35,922 bases of DNA from Gemmatimonadaceae bacterium (GTDB lineage Bacteria > Gemmatimonadota > Gemmatimonadetes > Gemmatimonadales > Gemmatimonadaceae), in contig JADZDM010000022.1 of assembly GCA_020851035.1 (NCBI GenBank), positions 1-35,922 on the forward strand. Direction: 5' to 3'. The position numbers and the translations under genes were made by a program. The notes under the pieces are model-generated. The model worked only from the letters and a program-made list of their open reading frames with translations. It was not told the origin of the DNA and did not search any database. Of this stretch, positions 29,898-35,922 are shown in pieces; positions within the stretch are counted from its first letter, which is position 1; the number at the start of each line of letters is the position of its first letter.

Positions 29898-30359
29898 GTG
29901 GCCAAGATCGTCACGTTCGAAACCAACAAGGGCACCATCACGGCGGAGCTGTTCGAGGGCGAGGCACCGATCGCCGCCGCCAATTTCGAGAAGCTCGCCA
30001 ACGAGAAGTTCTACGACGGCGTGAAGTTCCACCGCGTGATCCCCGACTTCGTCGTGCAGGGCGGCGACCCGAAGTCGCGCGACCTCCCGAACGGCCATCC
30101 GCAGGTGGGCACCGGTGGACCCGGCTACACGATCAAGTGCGAGACGGCCGGCAATCCCCACAAGCACAAGCCGGGCGCCCTCTCGATGGCGCATGCCGGC
30201 AAGGACACCGGCGGCAGTCAGTTCTTCATCGTGCTGAACGAGCGCAACACGCAGCACCTGAACGGCGTGCACACGGTGTTCGGGCAGGTGACGGCAGGGA
30301 TGGACGTGGTGAACAAGATCGTCGGCAACGATGTGATGAACACGGTCCGGGTGGCCTGA
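29898..30359 (+). CDS. Cyclophilin-type peptidyl-prolyl isomerase
   Basis: Cytoplasmic cyclophilin of 153 residues catalysing proline cis-trans isomerisation. Active-site features: [15 protein letters not shown] (catalytic arginine), [16 protein letters not shown], and HTVFGQV. No signal peptide. The GTG at 29898 is preferred because GGAG lies 6 nt upstream and the protein then starts at the domain; an ATG in frame at 29856 would add 14 residues lacking homology and has no ribosome binding site. A hairpin follows the stop at 30374. Confidence 0.95.
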   Translation: MAKIVTFETNKGTITAELFEGEAPIAAANFEKLANEKFYDGVKFHRVIPDFVVQGGDPKSRDLPNGHPQVGTGGPGYTIKCETAGNPHKHKPGALSMAHAGKDTGGSQFFIVLNERNTQHLNGVHTVFGQVTAGMDVVNKIVGNDVMNTVRVA

Positions 30360-30373
30360 TTCGTCGCGTGTGA

Positions 30374-30409
30374 CCGCGCGGGCAGGGTGCCTGCGCGGCT
30401 GACTCTTTT
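30374..30409 (+). terminator. Terminator-like hairpin with T-run before small membrane protein
   Basis: CCGCGC (30374-30379) pairs with 30393-30398, extended by four more pairs (one G-T) around a 5-nt loop, and a TTTT run lies at 30406-30409. It follows the cyclophilin stop by 14 nt. The next gene's ribosome binding site (AGGA, 30411-30414) starts 2 nt later, so no promoter fits between them; read-through or attenuation is implied if that gene is expressed. Confidence 0.7.
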
Positions 30410-30421
30410 CAGGACCTTTCG

Positions 30422-30592
30422 ATGAGCTCGTCCCATTCAGCGGGAGAAAGTGATCGTTCGGCCGCATTCACCGGACTCGGCCTTGGCGCCATCCTGGTGG
30501 CCGCCATCCTGTTCGCGGTCGTGAAGGTCACGAACAACAGCGCCGCGCACGCCGAGGGCGGCGCGAAGGAAGCGGCCGAGTCGACGAAGTAG
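30422..30592 (+). CDS. 56-residue single-pass membrane protein
   Basis: A short frame encoding 56 residues: a polar N-terminus (MSSSHSAGESDRS), one transmembrane helix at about 16-36 (LGLGAILVAAILFAVVKV), and a charged Ala/Glu/Lys C-terminus (HAEGGAKEAAESTK). AGGA is 7 nt before the ATG, an ideal spacing. I recognise no family. It lies between cyclophilin and the sigma-factor gene and just after a terminator-like hairpin. Supported by ribosome binding site, hydrophobic profile and coding-like composition, but no homology could be checked. Confidence 0.7.
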   Translation: MSSSHSAGESDRSAAFTGLGLGAILVAAILFAVVKVTNNSAAHAEGGAKEAAESTK

Positions 30593-30605
30593 CGTGACGA
30601 TTTCG

Positions 30606-30665
30606 CCCCGGGTTCCCGGCGCCGGCGGCGCCATGCGGCCAGTCCGCAACGTTGCGAACCCGGGG
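30606..30665. promoter_or_regulatory. Nested palindromes upstream of the sigma factor
   Basis: CCCCGGGTTC (30606-30615) and GAACCCGGGG (30656-30665) are exact 10-bp inverted repeats. Between them lie GGCGCC-GGC-GGCGCC (30618-30632) and the perfect 12-bp palindrome CGCAACGTTGCG (30645-30656). The array begins 13 bp after the small membrane-protein stop and ends 31 bp before the sigma-factor ATG. It could be a regulatory dyad for the sigma operon or a strong terminator structure. Confidence 0.55.
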
Positions 30666-30696
30666 TGCGTACCCATGGCAACCCAGACCCGGTGCC

Positions 30697-31374
30697 ATGG
30701 CCAGCCAGCCGCTCTCGCTCGTGACTTTCGATTCCCCCGCCGTGCCGCGTGTGCGGCGGGGCGTCGTGGCGCGTAAGTCGATCCGGGCGAGCACCGGGGG
30801 TGCCGAGAGCGCGAAGGCCGCCGAGGCGCTGGTCCGCGCGCGGGAAGAGGAGCGTGGGTTCGTGCTGGCCGCGCAGGAGGGAGATACGGGGGCCTTCGCC
30901 CAGCTCGTGCGCCGCCACCAGCAGCGGGCCTACGCCGTGGCCCGCGCCGTGCTCCTGTCGCACGAGGATGCCGAGGACGCCGTGCAGGAGGGGTTCCTGC
31001 ACGCGCACCGGGCGCTGGCACGATTCCGGCCGGACCAGCCCTTCGGCGCCTGGCTGCACCGGATCATCAGCAATGCGGCGCTGGACCTGGCGCGGCGCCG
31101 GAAGGTGCGCGACACGGACGAGCTGGTCGACACTCACGCGAGTCCCTTCCGCGATCCTGCTGAAGCGGATGAACTGCACGATCGTCTGCGGAGTGCGCTG
31201 ACCCAGCTGCCCGACCGGCAGCGGTCGGTGCTGGTCCTGCACGACGTGGAGGGGTACAAGCACGCCGAGATCGGCGCGATGCTCGGAATTCCCGAGGGCA
31301 CCGCCCGCTCCGACCTGCACCATGCCAGGGCGGCCATGCGCACCATCCTGGGCGCGCTCCGTCGCCTGGCCTGA
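30697..31374 (+). CDS. ECF-type RNA polymerase sigma factor
   Basis: Group 4 sigma factor of 225 residues. Region 2 spans about 66-135 (LVRRHQQRAYAVARAVLLSHEDAEDAVQEGFLHAHRALARF, then GAWLHRIISNAALDLARRR) and region 4 about 162-215 (LTQLPDRQRSVLVLHDVEGYKHAEIGAMLGIPEGTARSDLHHA). The roughly 50-residue N-terminal extension before region 2 is longer than usual. The start at 30697 is the first ATG in frame after the palindromes; upstream non-ATG starts exist. It is co-directional with a likely anti-sigma protein (8 bp) and a Spy/CpxP-like protein, suggesting a surface-stress response. Confidence 0.93.
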   Translation: MASQPLSLVTFDSPAVPRVRRGVVARKSIRASTGGAESAKAAEALVRAREEERGFVLAAQEGDTGAFAQLVRRHQQRAYAVARAVLLSHEDAEDAVQEGFLHAHRALARFRPDQPFGAWLHRIISNAALDLARRRKVRDTDELVDTHASPFRDPAEADELHDRLRSALTQLPDRQRSVLVLHDVEGYKHAEIGAMLGIPEGTARSDLHHARAAMRTILGALRRLA

Positions 31375-31382
31375 GACACACC

Positions 31383-31787
31383 ATGGACACTGAAGATTTC
31401 GACCGCGATCCCGCAGTGACACTGCAGCTTCGATCGTTGATGCGTCCCCCGGCAGACCCGGCGTACTGGGACGGGCTCGAGGCACGGATCATGGCACAGG
31501 TGCTCGCCGACGAGAAGCCGGTGGCCCGGGCGCGGCGCACCTCGGGTGCGTTCGCGGTGATCGGGGGCTGGTGGGAGCCGTTCGCACAGTGGCGCCGGAT
31601 CGGCGGCATGGCCGCGGCGGCCGCGCTGTTGCTGACGGTCTGGGGGTTGTGGAAGACCTCCAGCGACGAGCGCCGGCTGGCGGACGAGGCGGCGGTGGAG
31701 GCCCTCTCGATCCCGCTGGATTCCACCGGCCGGCCGCTGAGCGACGCGCCGCGCGAAAAGACCGTGCCTGACCTGTTCCGCTACTGA
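31383..31787 (+). CDS. Putative membrane anti-sigma factor
   Basis: A 134-residue single-pass membrane protein encoded 8 bp after the sigma factor. It has a cytoplasmic N-terminus of about 72 residues with helical segments (PAYWDGLEARIMAQVLADE), one transmembrane helix at about 73-90 (GGMAAAAALLLTVWGLW), and a 44-residue exported tail. The zinc anti-sigma motif HxxxCxxC is absent. The placement and topology, with the sigma-binding part inside, suit an anti-sigma factor; sequence alone does not prove it. Confidence 0.7.
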   Translation: MDTEDFDRDPAVTLQLRSLMRPPADPAYWDGLEARIMAQVLADEKPVARARRTSGAFAVIGGWWEPFAQWRRIGGMAAAAALLLTVWGLWKTSSDERRLADEAAVEALSIPLDSTGRPLSDAPREKTVPDLFRY

Positions 31788-31792
31788 GCCGG

Positions 31793-32179
31793 ATGTCGAA
31801 TACGATCCAGCGCACCAAGGCGCAGGCGATCTTCTTCCTGCTCGGTGCGGTGCTGGTGGGCGGCGCGCTTGGCTTCACGGCCAACCGGGCCATCGAGCAC
31901 CGTCCGGGGGTGCCGAAGAACCAGCGTGGCTCCCGGGACGAGCTGGCGCGCCGGCTGGCGCTGGATGCCTCGCAGCGGGTGATGATGGACTCGGTGCTGG
32001 ATGCCCGGAACGAGACGATGAAGGCGCTGCTGGCCCCGATCCAGCCCCGCCTGGACTCGGTGCGCCTGGCGGCCCGGGCGGTGATCCGTTCCCGGCTGAC
32101 CGCGGACCAGCAGCGGCGCCTCGACGCGGTGCTGCTGGAGGCGAGCAAGGACGACAGTTCGCAGAGCGCGAAGCGCTGA
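31793..32179 (+). CDS. Spy/CpxP-like (LTxxQ) membrane-anchored protein
   Basis: A 128-residue protein encoded 5 bp after the putative anti-sigma gene. An N-terminal membrane anchor (AIFFLLGAVLVGGALGF, about 12-28) is followed by a helical exported domain with a degenerate LTxxQ motif (LALDASQ, about 55-61) and a clear one, LTADQQ (102-107). This pattern is seen in Spy/CpxP/ZraP-type periplasmic stress chaperones and sensors. It may report unfolded protein or metal stress to the upstream anti-sigma/sigma pair. Function is inferred from motif and context. Confidence 0.75.
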   Translation: MSNTIQRTKAQAIFFLLGAVLVGGALGFTANRAIEHRPGVPKNQRGSRDELARRLALDASQRVMMDSVLDARNETMKALLAPIQPRLDSVRLAARAVIRSRLTADQQRRLDAVLLEASKDDSSQSAKR

Positions 32180-32310
32180 GGTTCAGCGGACCCGTCCATG
32201 ACCACTACCCCGGCCGGACGACCCGAATAGCTTCCAGCGATTCGGCAGTTTCGGAGAGTGCTTGACGCCGCCTGGTCCGGTTCGAGGGCGGCGTTGCCTG
32301 TTGGGGCGGT

Positions 32311-32328
32311 GTGCTGCGTCCGCAGCAC
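32311..32328. promoter_or_regulatory. Perfect dyad upstream of kup
   Basis: GTGCTGCG-TC-CGCAGCAC: 8-bp arms with only 2 nt between, too tight for an RNA hairpin with full pairing and therefore operator-like. A separate 8-bp inverted repeat (ACGCCGCC 32265-32272 with 32287-32294) lies just upstream. Both fall in the gap before kup. No c-di-AMP riboswitch pattern was seen. Confidence 0.5.
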
Positions 32329-32379
32329 CACGCCATTTCCGTCTCGCTGCGTCCCGCCCTGCGGTGCGCGGCACATCGC

Positions 32380-34458
32380 ATGACTGATCCGCAAATTCCG
32401 CCTTCGGAGCCGCCAGAGCCGGACAGGTCGGGCTCCCCTGCCGACCCGGTGCCGCCTGCCGGTCCCGCCCCGATCGCCGGCGCAGCGGCTGCGCCGCCGG
32501 CGCCGCAGCCCGGGCTCACGATGACGACGGGGTCCCATCCCGCGTTCGTGGCCGACAGCAACCACCACCACGTCGGTGACCCGGCCACGGGCAAGAAGCT
32601 GGCGCTGCTGACGCTGACCGCGCTCGGCGTGGTGTACGGCGACATCGGCACCAGCCCGCTCTACGCGCTCAAGGAGTGCTTCAACGGGCCGCACGGCGTG
32701 GAGCCGACGCCGGAGAACGTCATCGGCGTGCTGTCGCTGATCGTCTGGTCGCTGATCAGCGTCGTGACGGTGAAGTACGTCGGCTTCATCCTGCGCGCCG
32801 ACAACCGCGGTGAGGGCGGGACGCTCGCGCTGCTCGCGCTGCTGCTGCAGAAGGTAGGCGGGGTTGCGATCAGCGAGAGCAAGAAGAAGCGTGTGGTGGT
32901 GCTGGCGCTCTTCGGTGCGGCGTTGATGTACGGCGATGGCATCATCACACCGGCGATGTCGGTGCTGTCCGCGGTGGAGGGTCTCGAGGTGATCGCGCCG
33001 GCCCTCAACCGGTACATCGTGCCTGTCACCCTGGCGCTCCTCGTCGCGTTCTTCGGTGCGCAGCGTTTCGGCACGGACCGCGTGGGCAAGGCCTTCGGGC
33101 CGCTCATGCTGCTCTGGTTCACGGGGATTGCGGCACTGGGCGTTCCGCACATCCTCGCCCAGCCGGCGGTGCTGACCGCGATTGCGCCGTGGCACGCCGT
33201 GCGTTTCTTCATGTCGCATGGCTGGCATGGCTTCGTGCTGCTCGGCGCCGTCGTGCTCTCGGTCACCGGCGCGGAGGCGCTGTATGCCGACATGGGCCAC
33301 TTCGGGAAGCGCCCGATCCGCCTCGCCTGGCTGCTGCTGGTCTTTCCCTGCCTCCTGCTCAACTATTTCGGCCAGGGCGCGGCGCTCATCAGCCATGCCG
33401 CGGCACGCGCGAACCCGTTCTACTTCCTCGCGCCCGGCATGCTGCAGATCCCGCTGCTCATCCTGGCCACGATGGCCGCGATCATCGCCAGCCAGGCCAT
33501 GGTCTCCGGTGCCTTCTCGCTCACGCAACAGAGCGTGCAGCTCGGCTACACGCCACGTGTCACGATCATCCACACCTCCTCGACGCAGTCGGGGCAGATC
33601 TACATCCCGGAGATCAACACCCTGATCGCCTTCGGCACGATGCTGGTCGTGCTTGGGTTCCGGTCGTCCAGTGCGCTCGGTGCAGCCTACGGCATCGCCG
33701 TCACAGGCACGATGACGATCACGTCGCTGCTGTTCTACGAACTGTGCACGACGCGCTGGAACTGGCCACGCTGGCGTGCGCTGGCTGTGACCGGCGTCTT
33801 CCTGACGGTTGACGCCGCGTTCCTCGGCTCCAACGTGCTCAAGGTGCTGCAGGGCGGCTGGGTGCCGCTGATGGTGGGTGCCGGGATCTTCACGCTGATG
33901 AGCACGTGGAAGCGCGGTCGCGAGGCGCTCGGACAGTTGCTGCGGCGCAGCACGCTGCCCACCGAGCTGTTCCTCTCGGACATCAAGCGCAAGGAGCCCA
34001 CGCGGGTGACCGGCACGGCGGTCTTCATGACATCCGACGCCGACGGCATTCCGCCGGTGCTCCTGCACCACCTCAAGCACAACAAGGTCTTGCACGAGCA
34101 GGTCGTCCTGCTGAGCGTGGTCTCGAAGCCGGTGCCGTACATCGACGGGGCACGGCGCGTGTCGGTGACGTCGCTCGGCGCCGGCTTCTGGCGCGTGACG
34201 GCCGCGTACGGCTTCATGCAGACGCCCGAGATGCGCGACATCATGGCGAGCGCCCGCAGTTGCGGGCTCGTCTGCTCGAGCGGCTCGACGAGCTACTTCC
34301 TCGGCCGCGAGCAGCTTCTGCCGAACGGCCCGTCGCGCATGGCCACCTGGCGGAAGAAGCTGTTCATCCTGATGATGCGGAACGCCCGGTCCGCCACCGC
34401 GTTCTTCGGCATCCCGCCCGGCCGCGTCGTGGAACTCGGGACGCAGATCGAACTCTGA
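32380..34458 (+). CDS. kup: Low-affinity potassium transporter Kup
   Basis: Proton-coupled K+ importer of the KUP/HAK/KT family, with 12 membrane helices. The family start motif KKLALLTLTALGVVYGDIGTSPLYAL is intact, as are the GDG (LMYGDGIITPAMSVLSAVEG) motif and the TGAEALYADMGHFGKRPI segment. The C-terminal soluble domain (about 480-692) ends RVVELGTQIEL. The first 65-70 residues are a Pro/Ala-rich extension not found in standard Kup. Starts at 32380 (692 residues, chosen), 32521 (645 residues) and 32311 are all possible; none has a strong ribosome binding site. The gene is probably its own unit, with a hairpin after its stop. Confidence 0.93.
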   Translation: MTDPQIPPSEPPEPDRSGSPADPVPPAGPAPIAGAAAAPPAPQPGLTMTTGSHPAFVADSNHHHVGDPATGKKLALLTLTALGVVYGDIGTSPLYALKECFNGPHGVEPTPENVIGVLSLIVWSLISVVTVKYVGFILRADNRGEGGTLALLALLLQKVGGVAISESKKKRVVVLALFGAALMYGDGIITPAMSVLSAVEGLEVIAPALNRYIVPVTLALLVAFFGAQRFGTDRVGKAFGPLMLLWFTGIAALGVPHILAQPAVLTAIAPWHAVRFFMSHGWHGFVLLGAVVLSVTGAEALYADMGHFGKRPIRLAWLLLVFPCLLLNYFGQGAALISHAAARANPFYFLAPGMLQIPLLILATMAAIIASQAMVSGAFSLTQQSVQLGYTPRVTIIHTSSTQSGQIYIPEINTLIAFGTMLVVLGFRSSSALGAAYGIAVTGTMTITSLLFYELCTTRWNWPRWRALAVTGVFLTVDAAFLGSNVLKVLQGGWVPLMVGAGIFTLMSTWKRGREALGQLLRRSTLPTELFLSDIKRKEPTRVTGTAVFMTSDADGIPPVLLHHLKHNKVLHEQVVLLSVVSKPVPYIDGARRVSVTSLGAGFWRVTAAYGFMQTPEMRDIMASARSCGLVCSSGSTSYFLGREQLLPNGPSRMATWRKKLFILMMRNARSATAFFGIPPGRVVELGTQIEL

Positions 34459-34467
34459 GTGAGTGCA

Positions 34468-34507
34468 GGGCAGCGCGCGCAGCGGCCGGCCGCCGCGCGC
34501 GCTGCCC
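34468..34507 (+). terminator. Hairpin after kup
   Basis: GGGCAGCGCGCGC (34468-34480) pairs perfectly with 34495-34507 over 13 bp; the loop itself contains the palindrome GCGGCCGGCCGC (34482-34493). It begins 9 nt after the kup stop. No T-run follows, so termination may need Rho or the hairpin may stabilise the 3' end. Confidence 0.6.
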
Positions 34508-34559
34508 ATCGGTGCAAACTTATCCGCCGTCCCGTCACCCCTCATTCCTGAGGCTTCCG

Positions 34560-35729
34560 ATGCGTGTGCTGTTGCTGTCCCTCACGGTGCTTGGCACCGC
34601 CGCCTGCAGCGCGTCCGGCGCCACGGCGCAGTCGGGCCCGAGCGCCTCGATCGACACCACGCCGAGCCGCCTGGTGCCGGCACGTGCCACCGCGCTCGAC
34701 GGCCGCCTGCGGGTGCCCGCTGGCTTCGCGGTGACGAAGTTCGCCACCGTCAACGGCGCACGCGCGCTGGCGCTGGCACCGGACGGGAGCGTGTACGTCA
34801 GCATCCCGAACCGTGGCACCATCATGCGCGTCGTGGACCGCAATGCCGATGGCGTCGCCGATTCCACGTCGGTGGTGCTGACCGGCCTCGACCGGCCGCA
34901 TGGCATGGCGTTCCACAAGGGGAAGTTCTACGTGGCCAACACCGGCGGCGTGGTGCGCTTCGCGCTGACGGCCGCCGGCGTGCCGAGCGGCGCCCCGGAG
35001 CAGCTCAACCGCTACGACGGCGGGAAGGGGCACATCACCCGCACGATCGTCTTCGGCGCCGACGGCCGCATGTACGTCTCGATCGGCAGCAGCTGCAACC
35101 TCTGCGTCGAGTCGGCACCGGAGCGCGCAACGGTGATGCAGTACGACGAGAACGGGCAGAACGGGCGCATCTACAGCAGCGGCCTGCGCAACGCGGTGGG
35201 CGTGGCCGTGCACCCCGTCACGAAGCAGCTCTGGGTGACGCAGCACGAGCGCGACAACCTCGCCCCGGACCACCAGGACCTGCCGACCGAGGAGCTGAAC
35301 CTGCTGCAGGACGGGAAGGACTACGGCTGGCCGTACTGCCATGGACCGCGGATCCCGAACCCGGAATACAACGACCAGGCGCGCTGTGACCGCACCGAGG
35401 CACCGGCGCTCCGCATGCAGGCGCACTCGGCCCCCCTCGGCATCGTCTTCCTGGACCGGGCGACGGCCTTCCCGGCAGACTACCGCGGCGACGCACTGGT
35501 GGCGTTCCACGGCAGCTGGAACCGCGACACGCCGACCGGGGCCAAGGTGGTCCGCGTCCGCATCCGCAACGGCCGCCCGGTGAGCTACGAGGACTTCATC
35601 ACCGGCTGGCAGAACGACGCCGGTGCGCGCTGGGGGCGACCGGTGGACTTCGCGGTGCTCCGCGACGGGTCCGTGCTCGTCAGCGATGACGCCGGCAACT
35701 CGATCTATCGCGTGACTGGGAGCCGGTAG
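34560..35729 (+). CDS. Exported sorbosone/PQQ-glucose-dehydrogenase-like beta-propeller
   Basis: A 389-residue exported protein. The N-terminus (MRVLLLSLTVLGTAACS) is a signal peptide, with a possible but atypical lipobox at Cys16 (threonine at -3); cleavage after ATA-Q is the alternative. The rest is a six-bladed propeller of the L-sorbosone/soluble glucose dehydrogenase type: PDGSVYVSIPNRGTIMRV, DRPHGMAFHKGKFYVANT, YSSGLRNAVGVAVHP, DLPTEELNLLQDGKDYGWPYCHGP, and HGSWNRDTPTGAKVVRVRI. Family enzymes oxidise sugars with PQQ in the periplasm. The start at 34560 is set by the signal peptide; an open frame continues far upstream inside kup. Ends before a strong terminator. Confidence 0.88.
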   Translation: MRVLLLSLTVLGTAACSASGATAQSGPSASIDTTPSRLVPARATALDGRLRVPAGFAVTKFATVNGARALALAPDGSVYVSIPNRGTIMRVVDRNADGVADSTSVVLTGLDRPHGMAFHKGKFYVANTGGVVRFALTAAGVPSGAPEQLNRYDGGKGHITRTIVFGADGRMYVSIGSSCNLCVESAPERATVMQYDENGQNGRIYSSGLRNAVGVAVHPVTKQLWVTQHERDNLAPDHQDLPTEELNLLQDGKDYGWPYCHGPRIPNPEYNDQARCDRTEAPALRMQAHSAPLGIVFLDRATAFPADYRGDALVAFHGSWNRDTPTGAKVVRVRIRNGRPVSYEDFITGWQNDAGARWGRPVDFAVLRDGSVLVSDDAGNSIYRVTGSR

Positions 35730-35749
35730 CGGCAACAGCGAACGGCTTT

Positions 35750-35786
35750 GACGCAAAGGCGCAAAGGGCGCGAAGGACGCAAAGAA
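35750..35786. repeat. GCAAAG-module intergenic repeat
   Basis: A run of GCAAAG/GCGAAG modules (CGCAAAG at 35752 and 35760, then GCGCGAAGG and CGCAAAG) at about 8-9 bp spacing, shared with the arms of the element at 26090-26344. Such modules occur as dispersed intergenic repeats in many large bacterial genomes. Here a single-sided copy sits between the propeller gene and its terminator. Confidence 0.6.
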
Positions 35787-35796
35787 CTGCATGGTG

Positions 35797-35853
35797 ATCG
35801 GGGCCCCGGTGCGCGGAGTGAATCTCCAGGCGCATCGGGGCCCCGATTTTTTT
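35797..35853 (+). terminator. Strong intrinsic terminator after propeller gene
   Basis: ATCGGGGCCCCG (35797-35808) pairs perfectly with CGGGGCCCCGAT (35836-35847), extended inward by GTGCGC/GCGCAT-type pairs and GGAG/CTCC (35815-35818 with 35824-35827), then a run of seven Ts (35847-35853). Each outer arm is itself palindromic. This is the only hairpin in the window with a long T-run in the right place. Confidence 0.9.
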
Positions 35854-35859
35854 GGAAAG

Positions 35860-35907
<48 letters not shown>

Positions 35908-35922
35908 TGCCGCGCATTTGCC

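Noticed and set aside
31489-34545. Long minus-strand open frame opposite kup and the sigma trio
   Set aside because: Shadow of high-GC coding sequence; no ribosome binding site or domain, while four plus-strand genes here are supported.

Overview
This is a GC-rich bacterial chromosome segment with tightly packed genes, many GTG starts and ATGA/GTGA-type overlaps. There are two PEP-CTERM sorted proteins, several exported enzymes, an HU with a histone-H1-like tail, and a PolX/PHP protein. Together these suggest a free-living, diderm, aerobic soil or water bacterium. Gemmatimonadota is my best guess, but it is an inference: the window has no rRNA or other phylogenetic marker. I found no tRNA, rRNA, CRISPR array, transposase or prophage gene.

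Layout. (1) 1-1241: a complete PEP-CTERM protein gene (minus strand) and its upstream region. (2) 1242-6936: a minus-strand methionine-cycle operon. An ArsR-type regulator fused to a methyltransferase-like domain is followed by metF and metH, each pair overlapping by ATGA, with a near-perfect dyad directly before the first start codon. (3) 6937-8846: a divergent short/branched-chain acyl-CoA dehydrogenase and a coupled small secreted protein, preceded by an unusual tandem repeat. (4) 8836-11604: a parvulin-type chaperone lipoprotein and a trypsin-like PEP-CTERM protease, both minus strand. (5) 12060-19143: a membrane protein / DUF4129 / DUF4350 / MoxR ATPase / DUF58 operon meeting a convergent RDD-SpoIIM fusion. 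(6) 19244-25127: HU, then an oxidative-stress-like SIMPL protein, a secreted aminopeptidase P, a secreted amidohydrolase and an M42 aminopeptidase. (7) 25186-27246: a histone-deacetylase-like deacylase and an S33 peptidase, separated by a 255-bp inverted-repeat element. (8) 27299-30592: a PolX-like protein whose polymerase catalytic residues are gone but whose PHP nuclease site is intact, translationally coupled to endonuclease III, then a cyclophilin and a 56-residue membrane protein. (9) 30697-32179: ECF sigma factor, likely anti-sigma protein and Spy/CpxP-like protein. (10) 32380-35922: Kup potassium transporter, a sorbosone-dehydrogenase-like beta-propeller, a strong terminator and a hexanucleotide microsatellite.

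Functional themes are one-carbon/methionine metabolism with its own regulator, envelope quality control (parvulin, cyclophilin, sigma trio, MoxR/DUF58 cluster), peptide scavenging by exported and cytoplasmic peptidases, and DNA repair. The features most worth following up are the degenerate PolX coupled to Nth, the operator next to the regulator start codon, the helically phased tandem repeat upstream of the acyl-CoA dehydrogenase, the 55-bp-armed inverted repeat, and the 56-residue membrane protein placed just after a terminator-like hairpin.
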